A program made the position numbers and the translations under genes. A DNA stretch of 64,000 nt from Nemophila menziesii. Taxonomy: Eukaryota; Streptophyta; Magnoliopsida; Boraginales; Hydrophyllaceae. Numbering within the stretch: the first letter of the stretch is position 1; every line of letters starts with the position of its first letter. The stretch lies in contig JARWIR010000011.1 in NCBI GenBank assembly GCA_029959085.1, forward strand, positions 12,897,840 through 12,961,839, in the 5' to 3' direction. Below the pieces are notes generated by a model, which saw only the letters and a program-made list of their open reading frames with translations, ran no database searches and was not told the DNA's origin. Shown piece after piece: positions 45,655-57,206 of the stretch.

Positions 45655-45930
45655 CTTGGAACTTGGACCTAGATATAGAACTTAGAAATTGTTGTATAGG
45701 GTTTAATTTCCTAGCAATGGTTGTATAAGTTGTTTCTTGTTTATTTTGGTTTTCATTTCATAATAGCAATGGTTGTATAGGTTGTTTGCAAGTTGATAGA
45801 TTTACTTTTCTAGTAAATGTTGTATAGGGTTTGTTTTCTTAGCCATGCTTGTTTTTTAGTCAAAAACAAGAAGGGGATTGATTTGTACTCATCATTTTTG
45901 TGATATAAAATGGTTTGTTTGATAAAAAAT
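45655..45930 (+). other. LINE E 3' UTR
   Basis: Same organisation as in LINE A: TTGTATAGG near 45694, TTGTATAAG near 45722, TTGTATAGG near 45773 and 45820, then 'agccatgcttgttttttagtcaaaaacaag' and the terminal aaatggtttgtttgataaaaaat. The end lies directly before the 15-bp duplication. Confidence 0.72.
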
Positions 45931-48900
45931 ATAAAGACAGGAAAATAAATAAAGAAAATAAGATAGTATGAGAGTTTAGCTCGAGGTATAACAAGTAATC
46001 CTCACTAGCCTTGTCTATTCTAATCATGTAAGAGAGAATTGTGTGATACGCAATAGGTAGGATTCTATATTTCTCCTACCCCCTTTACGGGTGGACTTAG
46101 GTGGCGATCTAACAATTACCAGGGGACTTGGGTAAGGGGACCCTACATAATGATCGGTGATTAAATCTCAAACACTAATAACTATCTAGTTTGGCAAGCC
46201 CTTCCAGATCACTAACATATACTAGACGTTTATGTGGTGTTTCAATAATTAGACACTCCTTCTGGGTGACCATATAACTACTATGGTAATCCTATACGTT
46301 GGCCACTGTAAGAAGTACAGACAATAAATCAAAGTACATAAAAAAGTGAATAAAACACTAATATCAATTTAAATGCAAACATCCCAAATTAAAATAGATG
46401 TAAAACAAGTCTAGGGTTCATACCCATATGCTAATCTCAAGCTAAAATAGATAGTTCATACTTGAGAAAGAAAAGAAAACAATTACAAATTTGAAGGATT
46501 AGAATTAGTTCATATAGAATGGATAAACCGCTGCTGTCTTGTTCTAATCGTATCTCACTCGTTATCGCTCCGATGTTTGCATACTTTATATCGGAATGAC
46601 CGCGTCGAAAAGATCTACACTTTTCCCCTTGATTGCTTGTCAAAGTTCCCAGCCGATTTTAAGTTATATTCACTTTAGTGGACGTGGCTGCAGAATTCCA
46701 AATTTACTTGGCAACTTTTCCTTTCCTATTTTATCTCTACTTCCTTTTATCTCCAATTTATATCCATATCTTCTTTCCTTTATCTCTTTAGAATTGATTT
46801 GGTATCTAATTAATTTCCATATATCTTTAAAGCTTCACACTTAAACAAACAAATTAAACCAAATATGCCCTAATAATTCATCAAATCAGGACAAGAAGTA
46901 AGAAAATATCAAAATATGAATATAACACTATTATAATTAACAAAATACATCTAAAATGATGTCTCCAACCTAGATTATTATATCACAAATAGGGAGACAT
47001 CAGATGGCGAAGCAAACTGTTGGTCCAAGAAGGCCCAACACACTCAAAAAACATATATTATGTACCCCATTTTGAGAAAGTATGCGAAAGTTAGCAAAAA
47101 CCCTCCCGGGTCCTTCAAAAATCTTAAAAGCAGTTTTCAGAGTGTTTGAATGATACAAAAGAGCAAAAATCTTTATGTTATTATCCTTTCCATGGTTAGG
47201 GTTTAGTGATTAGGGTTTTGGTATTAGTGTTTAGGGTTTTGGGATTAGTGTTTAGGATTTAGTGTTTAAGGTTTAGGGTTTTTGGTTACGGTTTATTGTT
47301 AGTGTTTATGGTTAGTGTTTATGGTTAGTATTTAGGGCTTATGGTGATGGATTAGGTGTAGGTTATAAGGTTCAGGTTTTGTGTTTGTGGTTTAGGGTAT
47401 AATGTTAGATATTTTAGAAATTAGGTTTTAATGTTACGGTTGGTCCCTAACAAACCCAAAATACGAAACCCTAAAATAAAACGACCTAGAAGTCAACTAA
47501 ATAAATCTCAAAACATAAAACAAATGATTTTAGATGGAGAAGCTATATGTTGGTCCCTGAAGGCCCAACATACTCAAAAACATATATTATGTGCCCCATT
47601 CTGAGAAAGTATGCGAAAGTTAGCAAAAACCCTCCCGGAACAAAGTTCTTGAAAACAGTTTTCACAGTTTTTGGAAGATACAAACGAGCCAAAATCTTCA
47701 TGTTGTTATCCTTTCCATGGTTAGGGTTTAGTGATTAGGGTTTTGGGATTAGGGTATGAGGTTTATTGTTTAGGGTTTAGGGTTTAGGGTTTTTGGTTAA
47801 AGTTTATTCGTAGTGGTTATTCTTAGTATTTAGGGAATATGGTGATGGATTAGGTCTAGGTTATAGGGTTAAAGTATTTTGTTTATGGTTTAGGGTATAA
47901 TGTTAGAGAATTTTGAAATTAGGGTTTAATGTTACAGTTAGTGAAATCCTAATGGACCCAAAATACCAAACCCTAAAATAAAATATTATAAACGACCTAA
48001 AAGTCAACTAAATAAATCTAAAACGTAGAACAAACGATTTTGGATGGAGAACCTATTTGTTGGGCCCAAAAGGCCCAACGCACACAAAAAACATATATTA
48101 TGTGCCCCATTCTGAGAAAGTATGCGAAAGTTAGCTGAAACCCTCCAGGAAACATCAAAAATCTTGAAAACGGTTTTCAGAGTGTTTGGATGATACAAAC
48201 GAGCCAAAACCTTCATGTTGTTATCCTTTCCATGGTTATGGTTTAGTGATTAGGGTTTTGGGATTAGGGTATAGGGTTTAGTTTTTAGGGTTTAGGATTT
48301 TTGGTTACGGTTTATTGTTAGTGTATATGGTTAGTATTTAGGTCTTATAGTGATGGATTAGGTGTAGGTTATAGGGTTAAGGTTTTGTATTTATGGTTTA
48401 GGGTATAATGTTAGAGATTTTAGAACTTATGGTTATGTTTAACGATTGGTAAAACCCTAACGAACCCAAACTACGAAACCCTAAATTAGAATATTACAAA
48501 CGACCTAGAAGTCAACTAAATAAATCTCAAAACGCAAAACATACGATCTTGGATGGATAAGCTATATGTTGGTCCCATAAGGCGTAACACACTCAAGGAA
48601 CATATATTATGTGTCCCATTCTAAGAAAGTATGCGAAAGTTAGCAAAAACCGTCCCGGGAACTTCAAAAATCTTAAAACAGTTTTCACAGTGTTTGGATG
48701 ATACAAACGAGCCAAAATCTTCACGTTATTATCCTTTTCATGGTTAGGATTTAGTGATTAGGGTTTTGGGATAACTGTTTAGTGTTTAAGGTTTATGGTT
48801 TCTGCTTACAGTTTATTGTTAGTGTTTATGGTTAGTATTTAGTGCTTATGGTGATGGATTATGTGTAGGTTATAGGGTTAAGGTTTTGTGTTTATTGTTT

Positions 48901-50021
48901 AGGGTAAAATGTTAGAGATTTTAGAAAGTAGGGTTTAATGTTTCAGTTAATAAAACCCTAATTGACCCAAAATACAAAAACCTAACATAAAATATTAAAA
49001 ACGACTTAAAAGTCAACTAGATAAATCTCAAAATGTAAAACAGATAATTTTAGATGAATATCTATCTATTGGTCCCAAAAGGCCTAACACACTCAAAAAA
49101 CATATATTATGTGCCCCATTCTGAGAAAGTATGAGAAAGTTAGCAAATACCCTCCCGAATATTCAAAAATCTAGAAAACAGTTTTCAGAGTGTTTGGATT
49201 ATACAAACTAGCCAAAACCTTCATATTGTTATCCTTTCAATGATTAGGGTTTGTTATTAGTGTTTATGGTTAGTATTTAGGGCTTATGGTGATGGATTAG
49301 GTGTAGGTTATAGGGTTAACTTTTTTGTTTATGGTTTAGGGTAAAATGTTAGAGATTTTAAAAATTAGGGTTTAATGTTACGGTTGGTACAACCCCAACG
49401 AACCCAAAATACGAAACCTTAAAATGTAATATAAAAAACAACCTAAAAGTTAATTAAATGAATCTCAAAACATAAAATAGACGATCTTAGATGGCGAAGC
49501 GATCTGTTGGTCTCAAAAGGCCCAACGCACTCAAAAAAGGCCCTATTCAGAGAAAGTATACGAAAGCTAGCAAAAACCCTCACATGAACTTTAAAAATCT
49601 TATAAACGGTTTTCAGCATGTTTAGATGACACACACGAGCCAAAATCTTCACGTTATTATCCATTCCATGGTTAGGTTTTAGTGATTAGGGTTTTGGGAT
49701 TAGCGTTTAGGGTTTAGTGTTTAGGGTTTCTGGTTATAGTTTATTGTTAGTGTTTATGGTTAGTATTTAGGGCTTATGGTGATGGATTAGGTGTAGGTTA
49801 TAGGATTAAGGTTTTGTGTTTATTGTTTAGGATAAAATGTTAGAGATTTTAGAAATCAGGGTTTAATGTTACGGTTGGTAAAACCCACACAGACCCAAAA
49901 TACGAAACCCTAAAATAAAATATTAAAACGATCTAAAAGTCAACTAAATAAATTTAAAAATGTAAAACAGATGATTTCAGATGGCGAATCTATCTGCTTG
50001 TCCCAAAAGACCCAACGCACT

Positions 50022-50025
<4 letters not shown>

Positions 50026-50068
<43 letters not shown>
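50026..50068. repeat. (TA)n microsatellite inside a satellite monomer
   Basis: About 21 TA units replacing the caaaaaacatatatta segment of the monomer; flanks are normal satellite (cgcactcaaaa left, ttatgtgcccc right). Probably grown from the native catatatta by slippage. Confidence 0.9.
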
Positions 50069-50070
<2 letters not shown>

Positions 50071-50201
50071 GTGCCCCATTCTGACAAATGATGCGGAAGT
50101 TAGACAAAACCCTCCCAGAAACTTTGAAAATCTTGAAAACAGTTTTCAATGTGTTTGGATGATAAAAATGAGCTAAAATCTTCACGTCGTTATCCTTTCC
50201 A

Positions 50202-50250
50202 TATTTTTTTGATGACGAGGGTTCCCGGGCTTACACATCCTTTCCATATT
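50202..50250 (-). mobile_element. Minimal 5'-truncated SINE tail with 14-bp target-site duplication
   Basis: atcctttccatatt occurs at 50202-50215 and again at 50237-50250. Between them lie only tttttgatgacgagggttccc and gggcttacac, the reverse complement of the 3' end of the SINE at 63455-63690 (sense gggtgtaagcccagaaccctcgtacgaaaaaaa). This is a SINE insertion truncated to its last 20-30 bases. Confidence 0.75.
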
Positions 50251-51087
50251 TAGGGTTTAGTGTTTTAGGTTTTTGGGATTAGGGTATAGGGTTTAGTGTT
50301 TAAGGTTTGGGGTTTCTGGTTACGGTTTATTTTTAGTGTGTATGGTTAGTATTTAGGGCTTATGGTGATGTATTATGTGTATGTTATAGGGTTAAGGTTT
50401 TGTGTTTATGGTTTAGGGTATAATGTTATAGATTTTAGAAATTAGGGTTTAATGTTACAGTTGGTAAAACCCTACCGGATCCAAAATACGAAAGCCCAAA
50501 ATAGAATATTAAAAACAACCTAAAAGTCAACTAAATAAATCTCAAAACATAAAATGGACGATCTTAGATGATGAAGCGATCTGTTGGTCCCAGAAGGCCC
50601 AACGCACTCAAAAAAACGTATATTATGTGCCCCATTCTGAGAAAGTATGCGAAAGTTAGCAAAAACCCTCAAGGGAACTTCAAAAATCTTAAACACGGTT
50701 TCAGAGCGTTCGATGATACAAACGAGCCAAAATCTTCACCTTATTATCCTTTCCATGGTAAGGGTAACAGACCCAAAATACGAAACCCTAAAATAAAATA
50801 TTAAAAAAGACCTAAAAGTCTAATAAATAAATCTCAAAACGTAAAACAGATTATTTTAGATGAAGAAGCGGTTTCTTGGTCCTAGAAGGCCCAACGCACT
50901 CCAAAAAACATATATTATGTGCCCCATTCTGAGAAAGTATACGAAAGTTAGCCAAAACCCTCCCGGGAACATAAAAATCTTAAAAACGGTTTTCAGAGTG
51001 TTTGGATGATACACACAAGCCAAAATCTTCATGTTATTATCCTTTCCATGGTTAGGGTTTTGGGATTTGTGTTTAGGGTTTTTGGTT

Positions 51088-51360
51088 TTTTTTCAAACAA
51101 ACCATTTTATATCCACAAAAATGATGAGTACAACTCAATCCCCTACTTGTTTTTGACTAAAAAACAAGCATGGCTAAGAAAACAACCCTATACAACATTT
51201 ACTAGAAAAGTAAACCTATCAACTTGCAAACAACCTATACAACTATTGCTAGAATTAAATGAAAACCAAAATAAACAAGAAACAACTTATACAGCCATTT
51301 CTAGGAAATTAAACCCTATACAACAATTGCTAAGTCCTATATCTAGGTCCAAGCTCCAAC
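51088..51360 (-). other. LINE F 3' UTR with repeated motif
   Basis: Reverse complement of the family 3' tail, with ctatacaac-type motifs near 51188, 51234, 51288 (as tatacagcc) and 51317. It starts right after the run of T at the satellite junction. Confidence 0.7.
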
Positions 51361-54300
51361 CTAGCTTCCTTGTTCTTCTTGCTCCTCTCCCTTGAGTGCT
51401 CCATGAAGCTTCCACCTTGCCACCAATCTCATATTCTCAACACTTCTCTTAAATAATCTTCTATTCCAAAGAGTATTTTGAATATCTTTCACAACAATTT
51501 TCACAATATCTTCACTTTTAGGATGTGTCTTCTTAAAATCCTTTTTATTTCTCATATCCCAAATGCAATAAAGAAAGCTAAGGAAAGTAATGTTTGATAA
51601 GGTATATTTTAAGGAATTACCACCAAATTTAATCATGAATTCAAGCCTTTCCTCCCGATTTGTACCCGTGCTATGCCAATTTTGAAGAGCAAAAATCTCT
51701 TCCCAAGCCAAAGAAGTAAACTTGCAAGCAACAAATAGATGATCTCTTGATTCAAGTTCCTCAAAACAAAGAGAGCAAAATTTATCAACATCCATACCCC
51801 ACTTGCTAAGTCTATCCTTAGTACTCAACCTATCTTTACAAATCAACCAAGCACAAAATTTATGTTTAGGTATAATCCATTTATGCCAAACAACACAATA
51901 CCACTTTGTTTTTCATTTGGGCCCCTTAGATCATACATAATAGCCGAGAAATTAAACCCCTTCTCACCCCACTTAATATTGTCCCCCTCCTCATTAAGCA
52001 CCATATCCTTCACTACATCATACACTTAGTTGAGATTGTGTGGAAATTTCCACCTTTTCTCAATATAGTAATCCACCACCTTTTTGTTGATATTGTAATT
52101 ACCTAAAGAGATAGCATCTTTTTGTTCACAAATATCTCCAACACATTTTTCATTAATCCATTTGTCATTTAACATACAAGTTCTTCTCCCATTACCAACA
52201 ACATGTATAATATAATCAAAAGCAATATACCTAACATTTAGCATAGCTCTTCAAGTCCAACGAAGTTTTCTATCATAAACAATGCTCCAAATACTCTTGT
52301 TTCTAAGCCAATTTGAATAAACCCATTGAGACCAAATGTTATCTTTATACCCATACATCCTCCAAAAAGCTTTAGAATAGCAACTTGATTAATTATAAGG
52401 AGATTAGGTATACCTAACCCCCCATTTTCTTTACTTTGACAAAGCTCCTTCCAAGACACCTTTGCTCCATGACAATCATTAGTGTTTCCCTTCCAAAGAA
52501 ACCTACTCAAGAGAGTTTCAATCTCATGAATAACCCCCATAGGAAGAATCATAACATTACAACAATATCTAGCCTTGCTTTGCAAAACACTCTTAATAAG
52601 ATGAAGTCTTCCAGAAAAAGTGAGAAACCTATGCATCCAACTTTCCACACTTCCAACAATGTTATTAATAAGAGTAGCACACATTAAGCTATTAGGCCCC
52701 TTTGCAGTTAAAGGAGCACCTAGATATCTAACATGAAGCTTACCCCTTTTAACATTAAGAACACAACTCAATTCATCATGAAGGTCTTTGTTACATCCTC
52801 CTATATAAAGCTCACTTTTTTCAGGACTGGTTTTGAGACCAGAAAGTTTAAAGAAGAGGTCAAGACCTTGTTTTAGTCTCGTGGCAGAAACTTTATCACC
52901 ATTAAAGAAAACTAGACAATCATCAGCAAAAATAAGGTGGCTCAAACCCATTCTAGCACAATTAGGGTGATAGGTAAAACCTTAATTTTGAGCTACTTTA
53001 TCAAGAATGGAAGTAAATCCTTGCATACATATAAAAAATAGATAATGAGATCAAGGATCACCTTGTCTTAATCCCCTTTCTCCTTTGAAAAAGCCACACA
53101 CACTCCCATTAATAAACAAAGAGAACATAGGTGTAGAGATGCACATATTAATCCAAGATATAAACTTATCAAGAAATCCCATTTTGTGTAGCAATTGAAT
53201 AAGGTACCTCCAATTGATTGTATCAAATGCCTTTCGAAGATCAATGTTTAAAGTACACCTTGCATTCAAATCTTTCCTATCATAACCTGTCACAACACTT
53301 TGAGCCACTAAAATATTATCAGAAATACTCCTTCCTCCTACAAAGGCAGCCTGGTTTTTAGATATAAGCTTTTCAAGGCATTGCTTCATCCTATTTGCAA
53401 TGATTTTTGATATAGCTTTGTATAAGATATTACAACAATATAGGTCTAAATCTTTTCATTGAAGTTGGATTCTTAACCTTGGAATAAGTACAAGATTTGT
53501 AGCATTAATTTGCTTCAAGATATTCCCATTTCTGAAAGTTTCCTTTATAGCATTACATATATCATTCCCAATAATACTCCAAGTAGCTTTGAAGAAAGCA
53601 CTAGTAAAACCATCTGGACCAAGAGACTTTGAGTTATCTATAGAGTATATAGCTTCTTCAATCTCCTTAATAGTAATATCCTTCACCATAACTTTAGCTT
53701 CTTCATTAGTAATAGCTCTATCAACAAGTTTTTTTAAGAATTTAGAGCTAATATTTTCTTCTTGAGCATCCTTAGTACTAATTAAACTAGAGTAGTACTT
53801 GATAAATTCATCATGAATAGCTTCCTCTTCAAAAATAATGTCACCATTTTCAGTCACAATAGAAGATACTCGGTTTTGAGTGATTCTATCCTTGATGCTC
53901 TTGTGATAAAGGGCACTGCTACAATCATCTTTTTGAGCTCAAGTAATCCCAGATTTTTGCTTTAACATCTCTTCTTGAATGTCTAAAAGGTGCATGAGTT
54001 TGTCCCTTAGCTCCTTCTCAATAGTAAGCAAAGTTTGATCACCATTCATAACCCTAACTTGAACCTTCTCAAGCTCCTCTTTTAGCTTCATAATCTCCTC
54101 AGTGGAGTGATGAAAGTACTGCCTATTGAAAATCTTTATAGCTTTTTTTACTTCCTTCAGTTTATTCACCACTTTAAACATCATACTTCCCCTAAAATCA
54201 CTTTTCCACACCTTTTCAATAAACGGTAGAAATTGATCATGATCAATCCAAACATTAAAAAACTTAAAAGATGAAGGTTTAATATTAGGACTCCCTGAAT

Positions 54301-54999
54301 TTTGAGAATAAGGTTGGAATGATCAGAAATTCCAAGAGCTTCAATCATCAAATGAGACTTGAAACAAGTGAACCAAGCATAATTTATGAAAATCTTGTCA
54401 ATTTTACTAGATACAAACCCATCAATTCTTCTATTAGTCCAAGTGTAATAACATCCTTGACTAGGATGCTCCACCATCCCATTATCATTAATACATTCCT
54501 CAAATTCATGTGATCTCTTATCAAGGCTAGTACATCCCATTCTTTCCTCAACTCTAGTGATTTCATTATGATCACCACACCAAATACAAGGAGAGGACCC
54601 AATTATAATCATCCATTCACTAAGTGTTTTCCAGAGAATTACCCTTTTATCCTCATCATTATCAGCATAAACCATTATACAATTGAAGGTTTTCTTATTA
54701 TATATATATCATACACCTCAAGAAAAATAGCTTGGCTAGTTGAATCAAGACACCTAACATCCAAAAGATTTTTATTCCACTTGATGCAGATTCTACCCAT
54801 ATCATCCTTCCTTCTCATGATTAGTAATAGTTCCCCAATTGCTTAAATAAGTATTATGAAACTTTGTGTAACTTTGTAAAGTCATTTTAGTTTCCAACAA
54901 ACCAATAAGATCAATCTTCTTATCTTGTATAACATGAATAACTTCTTTTTGTTTGAGGTTTAGATTTAAACCTCTTACATTCCAAGAGCTAACAATCAT
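51361..54999 (-). pseudogene. LINE F ORF2 (endonuclease-RT-zf-RVT), broken
   Basis: Span 3,639 nt, equal to LINE C. Endonuclease 54999-54200 (SWNVRGLN, LLETK, WCGDHNEI, TWTNRRIDGFVSSKID, SDHSNLILKIQ). Linker 54211-53939. RT 53857-52238: GGRSISDNILVAQSVV and GERGLRQGDP near 53060, then HLIFADDCLVFFNGD at about 52940, so the catalytic box is intact. zf-RVT 51846-51700 keeps CSLCFEELESRDHLFVACKF with all ligands. The C-terminal 161 codons are open to the stop at 51361. Frame changes or stops lie near 54800, 54690, 54300, 53940, 53860, 53450, 53040, 52980, 52250, 52030 and 51900. Confidence 0.92.
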
Positions 55000-56602
55000 T
55001 AAGGTCAGGAGGTTTGCCTTCCCTATGTGTACTTCCCATAAACATATTTAAAGCATCTTCAAGATTTTTATTTGCATTGTTTAGGGCACAAAAAGAGTTA
55101 CTTAACTCTCCTTCAAAAAGATTAGAATTGCAAGCACTTTCTCTAGGTGTGTTAGGGGTTTTTTCGTTCCCCTTTGTACTATTACTTCCCACATACTTCG
55201 GTGGAGTTGTAGTTGTGATGTTAATGTTAGGACTTTGAACTTCATTATCCTTCTTCTCCTTTTGCTTCTTTTGCACAACTCTCCATTCTTCTGCCTTCCT
55301 TTGAACCTTTTATTGAGTAGCTTGGTGATTAACTTGATTAGGCTTAACCTGGTAATTAGCTTTTGGTTTCTCCTTCATTGCTTCTTTTCTGCCTTGTTGA
55401 CTACAACTACTATTCTTATGCCCCAAGACTTTACAATTTGAACACCTTGGAGGTAACCATTCATAATAAGCTTCCGCCACATGAATTCCATCCTCTTCAA
55501 GATCCACTTTAACCCTTTTAACAAGCTCTTTTGTCATATCCACCTCCACACAAGCTCTAGCAAAACTTAACCTATTCCTTGACTTAGTAATAGGATCCAT
55601 TTGAAATGGGAAGCCTAAAGCACTACATATGTAGCTCAAGCCATCATTTGTCCACAATTGCAAAGGTACCTTCCTCAATTTGACCCAAAGAGGGACCTTA
55701 GTCATATCAAGCTTCTCAAATTTCATATTTGATTCCCACTTTCGTAGTATCATTATTCTACCATTTACATGCCAAACTTGCTCCAAAATATTGTTACACT
55801 CTTGTTCACTTTGAAACTTGAATAGATATACATCCATGTCAGTTGATTTTATCTCCACATGACCATAATTCTTCCACTATGCATTCACCATACCTCTAAC
55901 CATGTGATACTCAAGAGCTTCACCAAAACATTGACCTACAAGACAGTTTTCCCAACCTTGGATTCCACTTTTAACTATGTTCCTTGGAGGTTTTACCATG
56001 ATTTCTTCTTCTACTGAACTAGGAGCAAAGTGTTTGAGCTTCAATTCTTGATCAACCTTCTTCTTAAACAACTCAGTCAAAACACCTTGTTTTCCATTGT
56101 TCTTCTCAACTATTTCCACCTTACATTCCTCCACGTTATCCTTATTCAGACCTTGTGCTACTCCCAAGAGGGTACTTTCATTTGGTAGAGAAGTTTCTCC
56201 AACTCCTGTACCAAGAATGGAGTAATCCACTTTGATACAAACATCAAAGCTCTTTCTCTCGAGGGAAGTTAGAGTAGCTTTAATGCTTTCACTGGAGCAG
56301 ATTAAGGTTTGGTTCATTAAATCGCCTGTTTCAGTTTCTGTCCCTCTCTTAGGACTTTCATCAAGCACTTAGCCCTCACTCCAAGAACCACTATCATTCC
56401 TATTAGAATCGTAATCAACACACTCTTCCACGCTTTCATTCATCAAATTACGTCGTTTAGATGCAGAAAAGTTATTACTCACCTTTATTATAGGTGTAGC
56501 TGGTACATACTTCCCTTTAATAGGTGCAAACTTCACAGAAACTTCATTATTTTCAGCATTATCTTTGATTCCCTTATTACCAGACTTCTTACGAGGAGCC
56601 AT
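54989..56602 (-). pseudogene. LINE F ORF1 (DUF4283 / zinc knuckle), broken
   Basis: ATG at 56602 (MAPRKKSGNKGIKDNAENNE). Open pieces are 56602-56369, 56368-55877 and 55858-55310 (182 aa, DUF4283 with KVPLWVKLRKVPLQLW; knuckle CSNCKVLGHKNSSC near 55400-55443, all CX2CX4HX4C ligands present), and 55276-54989. Only a few stops separate them (near 56369, 55876, 55860 and 55308), so this is one of the least damaged ORF1 copies. The segment after the serine-rich N terminus is about 25 codons shorter than in C and E. The overlap with ORF2 is 54989-54999. Confidence 0.9.
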
Positions 56603-57206
56603 TGAATCAGGAATAAAGAAAGAAGCACACCAAAAAAAGAATCACTGAATTTGGTTAACAAATGAGCAAAAAATCCCCAGAAAATCAAACTGATCGCGTT
56701 TATAACTTTGCAAAATTCGAAGATGATTTTTGCACAAAATTAGATGTAGATCTTTCCCAGAAATAAATGTTGATTGCCCAATTATTATCCAATTATTACC
56801 TAATAAAGCTTTTATCCACTTCGTAAAACAAAACAATAAACCCGTCTTCAACGTGAACACCACCCCCAATAACAATAGCGCGTAAAGCTCACGTTCTCCA
56901 CTTCTTCAGATCTAGTCGACAAATCTATTCCAACTCAGCTGTCTACTAACTCCTCACTTGAATTAATTTCCAATTTCAAAGCAATTAAACCCAAAAATCG
57001 AAATGGAAATAAAAGACTTAAGAAATTCCAACTCCGGTCAATCTCCGGTCAAACTCTAGCCATAAAGTCGGAGAGTCATCGGTGATGGATGGGGGGTCAA
57101 CAGCGGTCAACAGGATTCAAAGCCCAGTCAAACTTTGACCAAAACTTCAAACCCTAGTGAGAGAAAGTAGAGAAAAGGAGGAGCAATGTGTGTTTTAGGT
57201 GTTGTG
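56603..57206 (-). promoter_or_regulatory. LINE F 5' UTR with W-box-like cluster
   Basis: Leader with GTCAA cores on the plus strand between 57036 and 57140 (ggtcaatc, ggtcaaac, ggtcaaca, ggtcaaca, agtcaaac, plus one tttgacc), as in B, C and E. The distal end is purine-rich on the plus strand (gagagaaagtagagaaaaggaggag). Confidence 0.55.

Larger units (their letters stand above)
40415..45930 (+). mobile_element. LINE E, complete insertion with internal RT deletion
   Basis: Sense-strand LINE of the A/B/E/F subfamily, 5,516 bp between perfect 15-bp duplications. It begins acactaaccccaaaaacacacattgctcc and ends gtttgataaaaaat. It has 5' UTR, ORF1, ORF2 and 3' UTR. It is about 0.6-0.7 kb shorter than LINEs C and F because the RT core is deleted. 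It is the only LINE here with ends fixed at a non-satellite target, so its ends define the family's true termini. Confidence 0.93.
40400..45945. repeat. 15-bp target-site duplication of LINE E
   Basis: ataaagacaggaaaa at 40400-40414 recurs exactly at 45931-45945. It brackets LINE E and shows that LINE E inserted into the LTR by target-primed reverse transcription. Confidence 0.9.
34804..46999 (-). mobile_element. Ty3/gypsy element 2 (Athila/Tat-like), with nested LINE E and SINE
   Basis: Minus-strand LTR retrotransposon. Reading in its own direction: LTR (46999 to 40174, split by LINE E), primer-binding-site-like TGGCGCCGCTGCCGGGGAC at 40165-40147, gag (about 40060-38845), protease (38569-38087), RT/RNase H (37849-35986, with a SINE at 36232-36473), integrase and C-terminal tail to a stop at 34804-34806. 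LTR ends read TGTC...GACA. With LINE E and one duplicated target removed the LTR would be about 1.3 kb. I find no second LTR downstream, so the 3' LTR is missing or beyond recognition. Every domain carries stops or frameshifts. It is the same family as gypsy fragment 1. Confidence 0.88.
40174..46999 (-). repeat. 5' LTR of gypsy element 2, split by LINE E
   Basis: LTR parts are 40174-40414 and 45931-46999; the break is LINE E with its 15-bp target duplication. On the plus strand the LTR starts tgtcggttaagg and ends ...gggagaca. Its distal end holds an inverted repeat gatgtctcc (46958-46966) / ggagacatc (46993-47001). Distal LTR sequence 45946-46950 is non-coding and AT-rich, with a GC-richer stretch at 46070-46300. 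The far boundary with satellite S4 is near 46999-47001. Confidence 0.65.
47002..51087 (+). repeat. Telomere-like satellite array S4, about 8.5 monomers
   Basis: Same unit and orientation as S2. The landmark (tt)atcctttccatggttagg recurs near 47190, 47718, 48232, 48740, 49234, 49669, 50200, 50756 and 51048. The first monomer starts in mid-unit (agatggcgaagc) at the gypsy LTR end. One monomer carries a (TA)n microsatellite at about 50026-50068 where others have aaaaaacatatatta, one holds a SINE tail at 50216-50236, and the unit around 50750 is shortened. It ends at LINE F. Confidence 0.92.
51088..57206 (-). mobile_element. LINE F, full-length L1-type element (6.1 kb)
   Basis: Minus strand, A/B/E/F subfamily: 3' UTR 51088-51360, ORF2 51361-54999, ORF1 54989-56602, 5' UTR 56603-57206. 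It ends in sense gtttgaaaaaaaa. It inserted in the satellite about 15 bp downstream of the site used by A, C, D and G (after ...GGGTTTCTGGTT instead of ...TTTAGTGTTT). It has the fewest large deletions of the family, although every ORF has frameshifts. Confidence 0.92.

Noticed and set aside
46437..46844. Short ORFs on both strands at 46437-46844
   Set aside because: They lie in LTR sequence and show no protein-like composition or start context.
54400..54850. Overlapping plus-strand ORFs (64 and 92 codons)
   Set aside because: Antisense shadows of the LINE F endonuclease.
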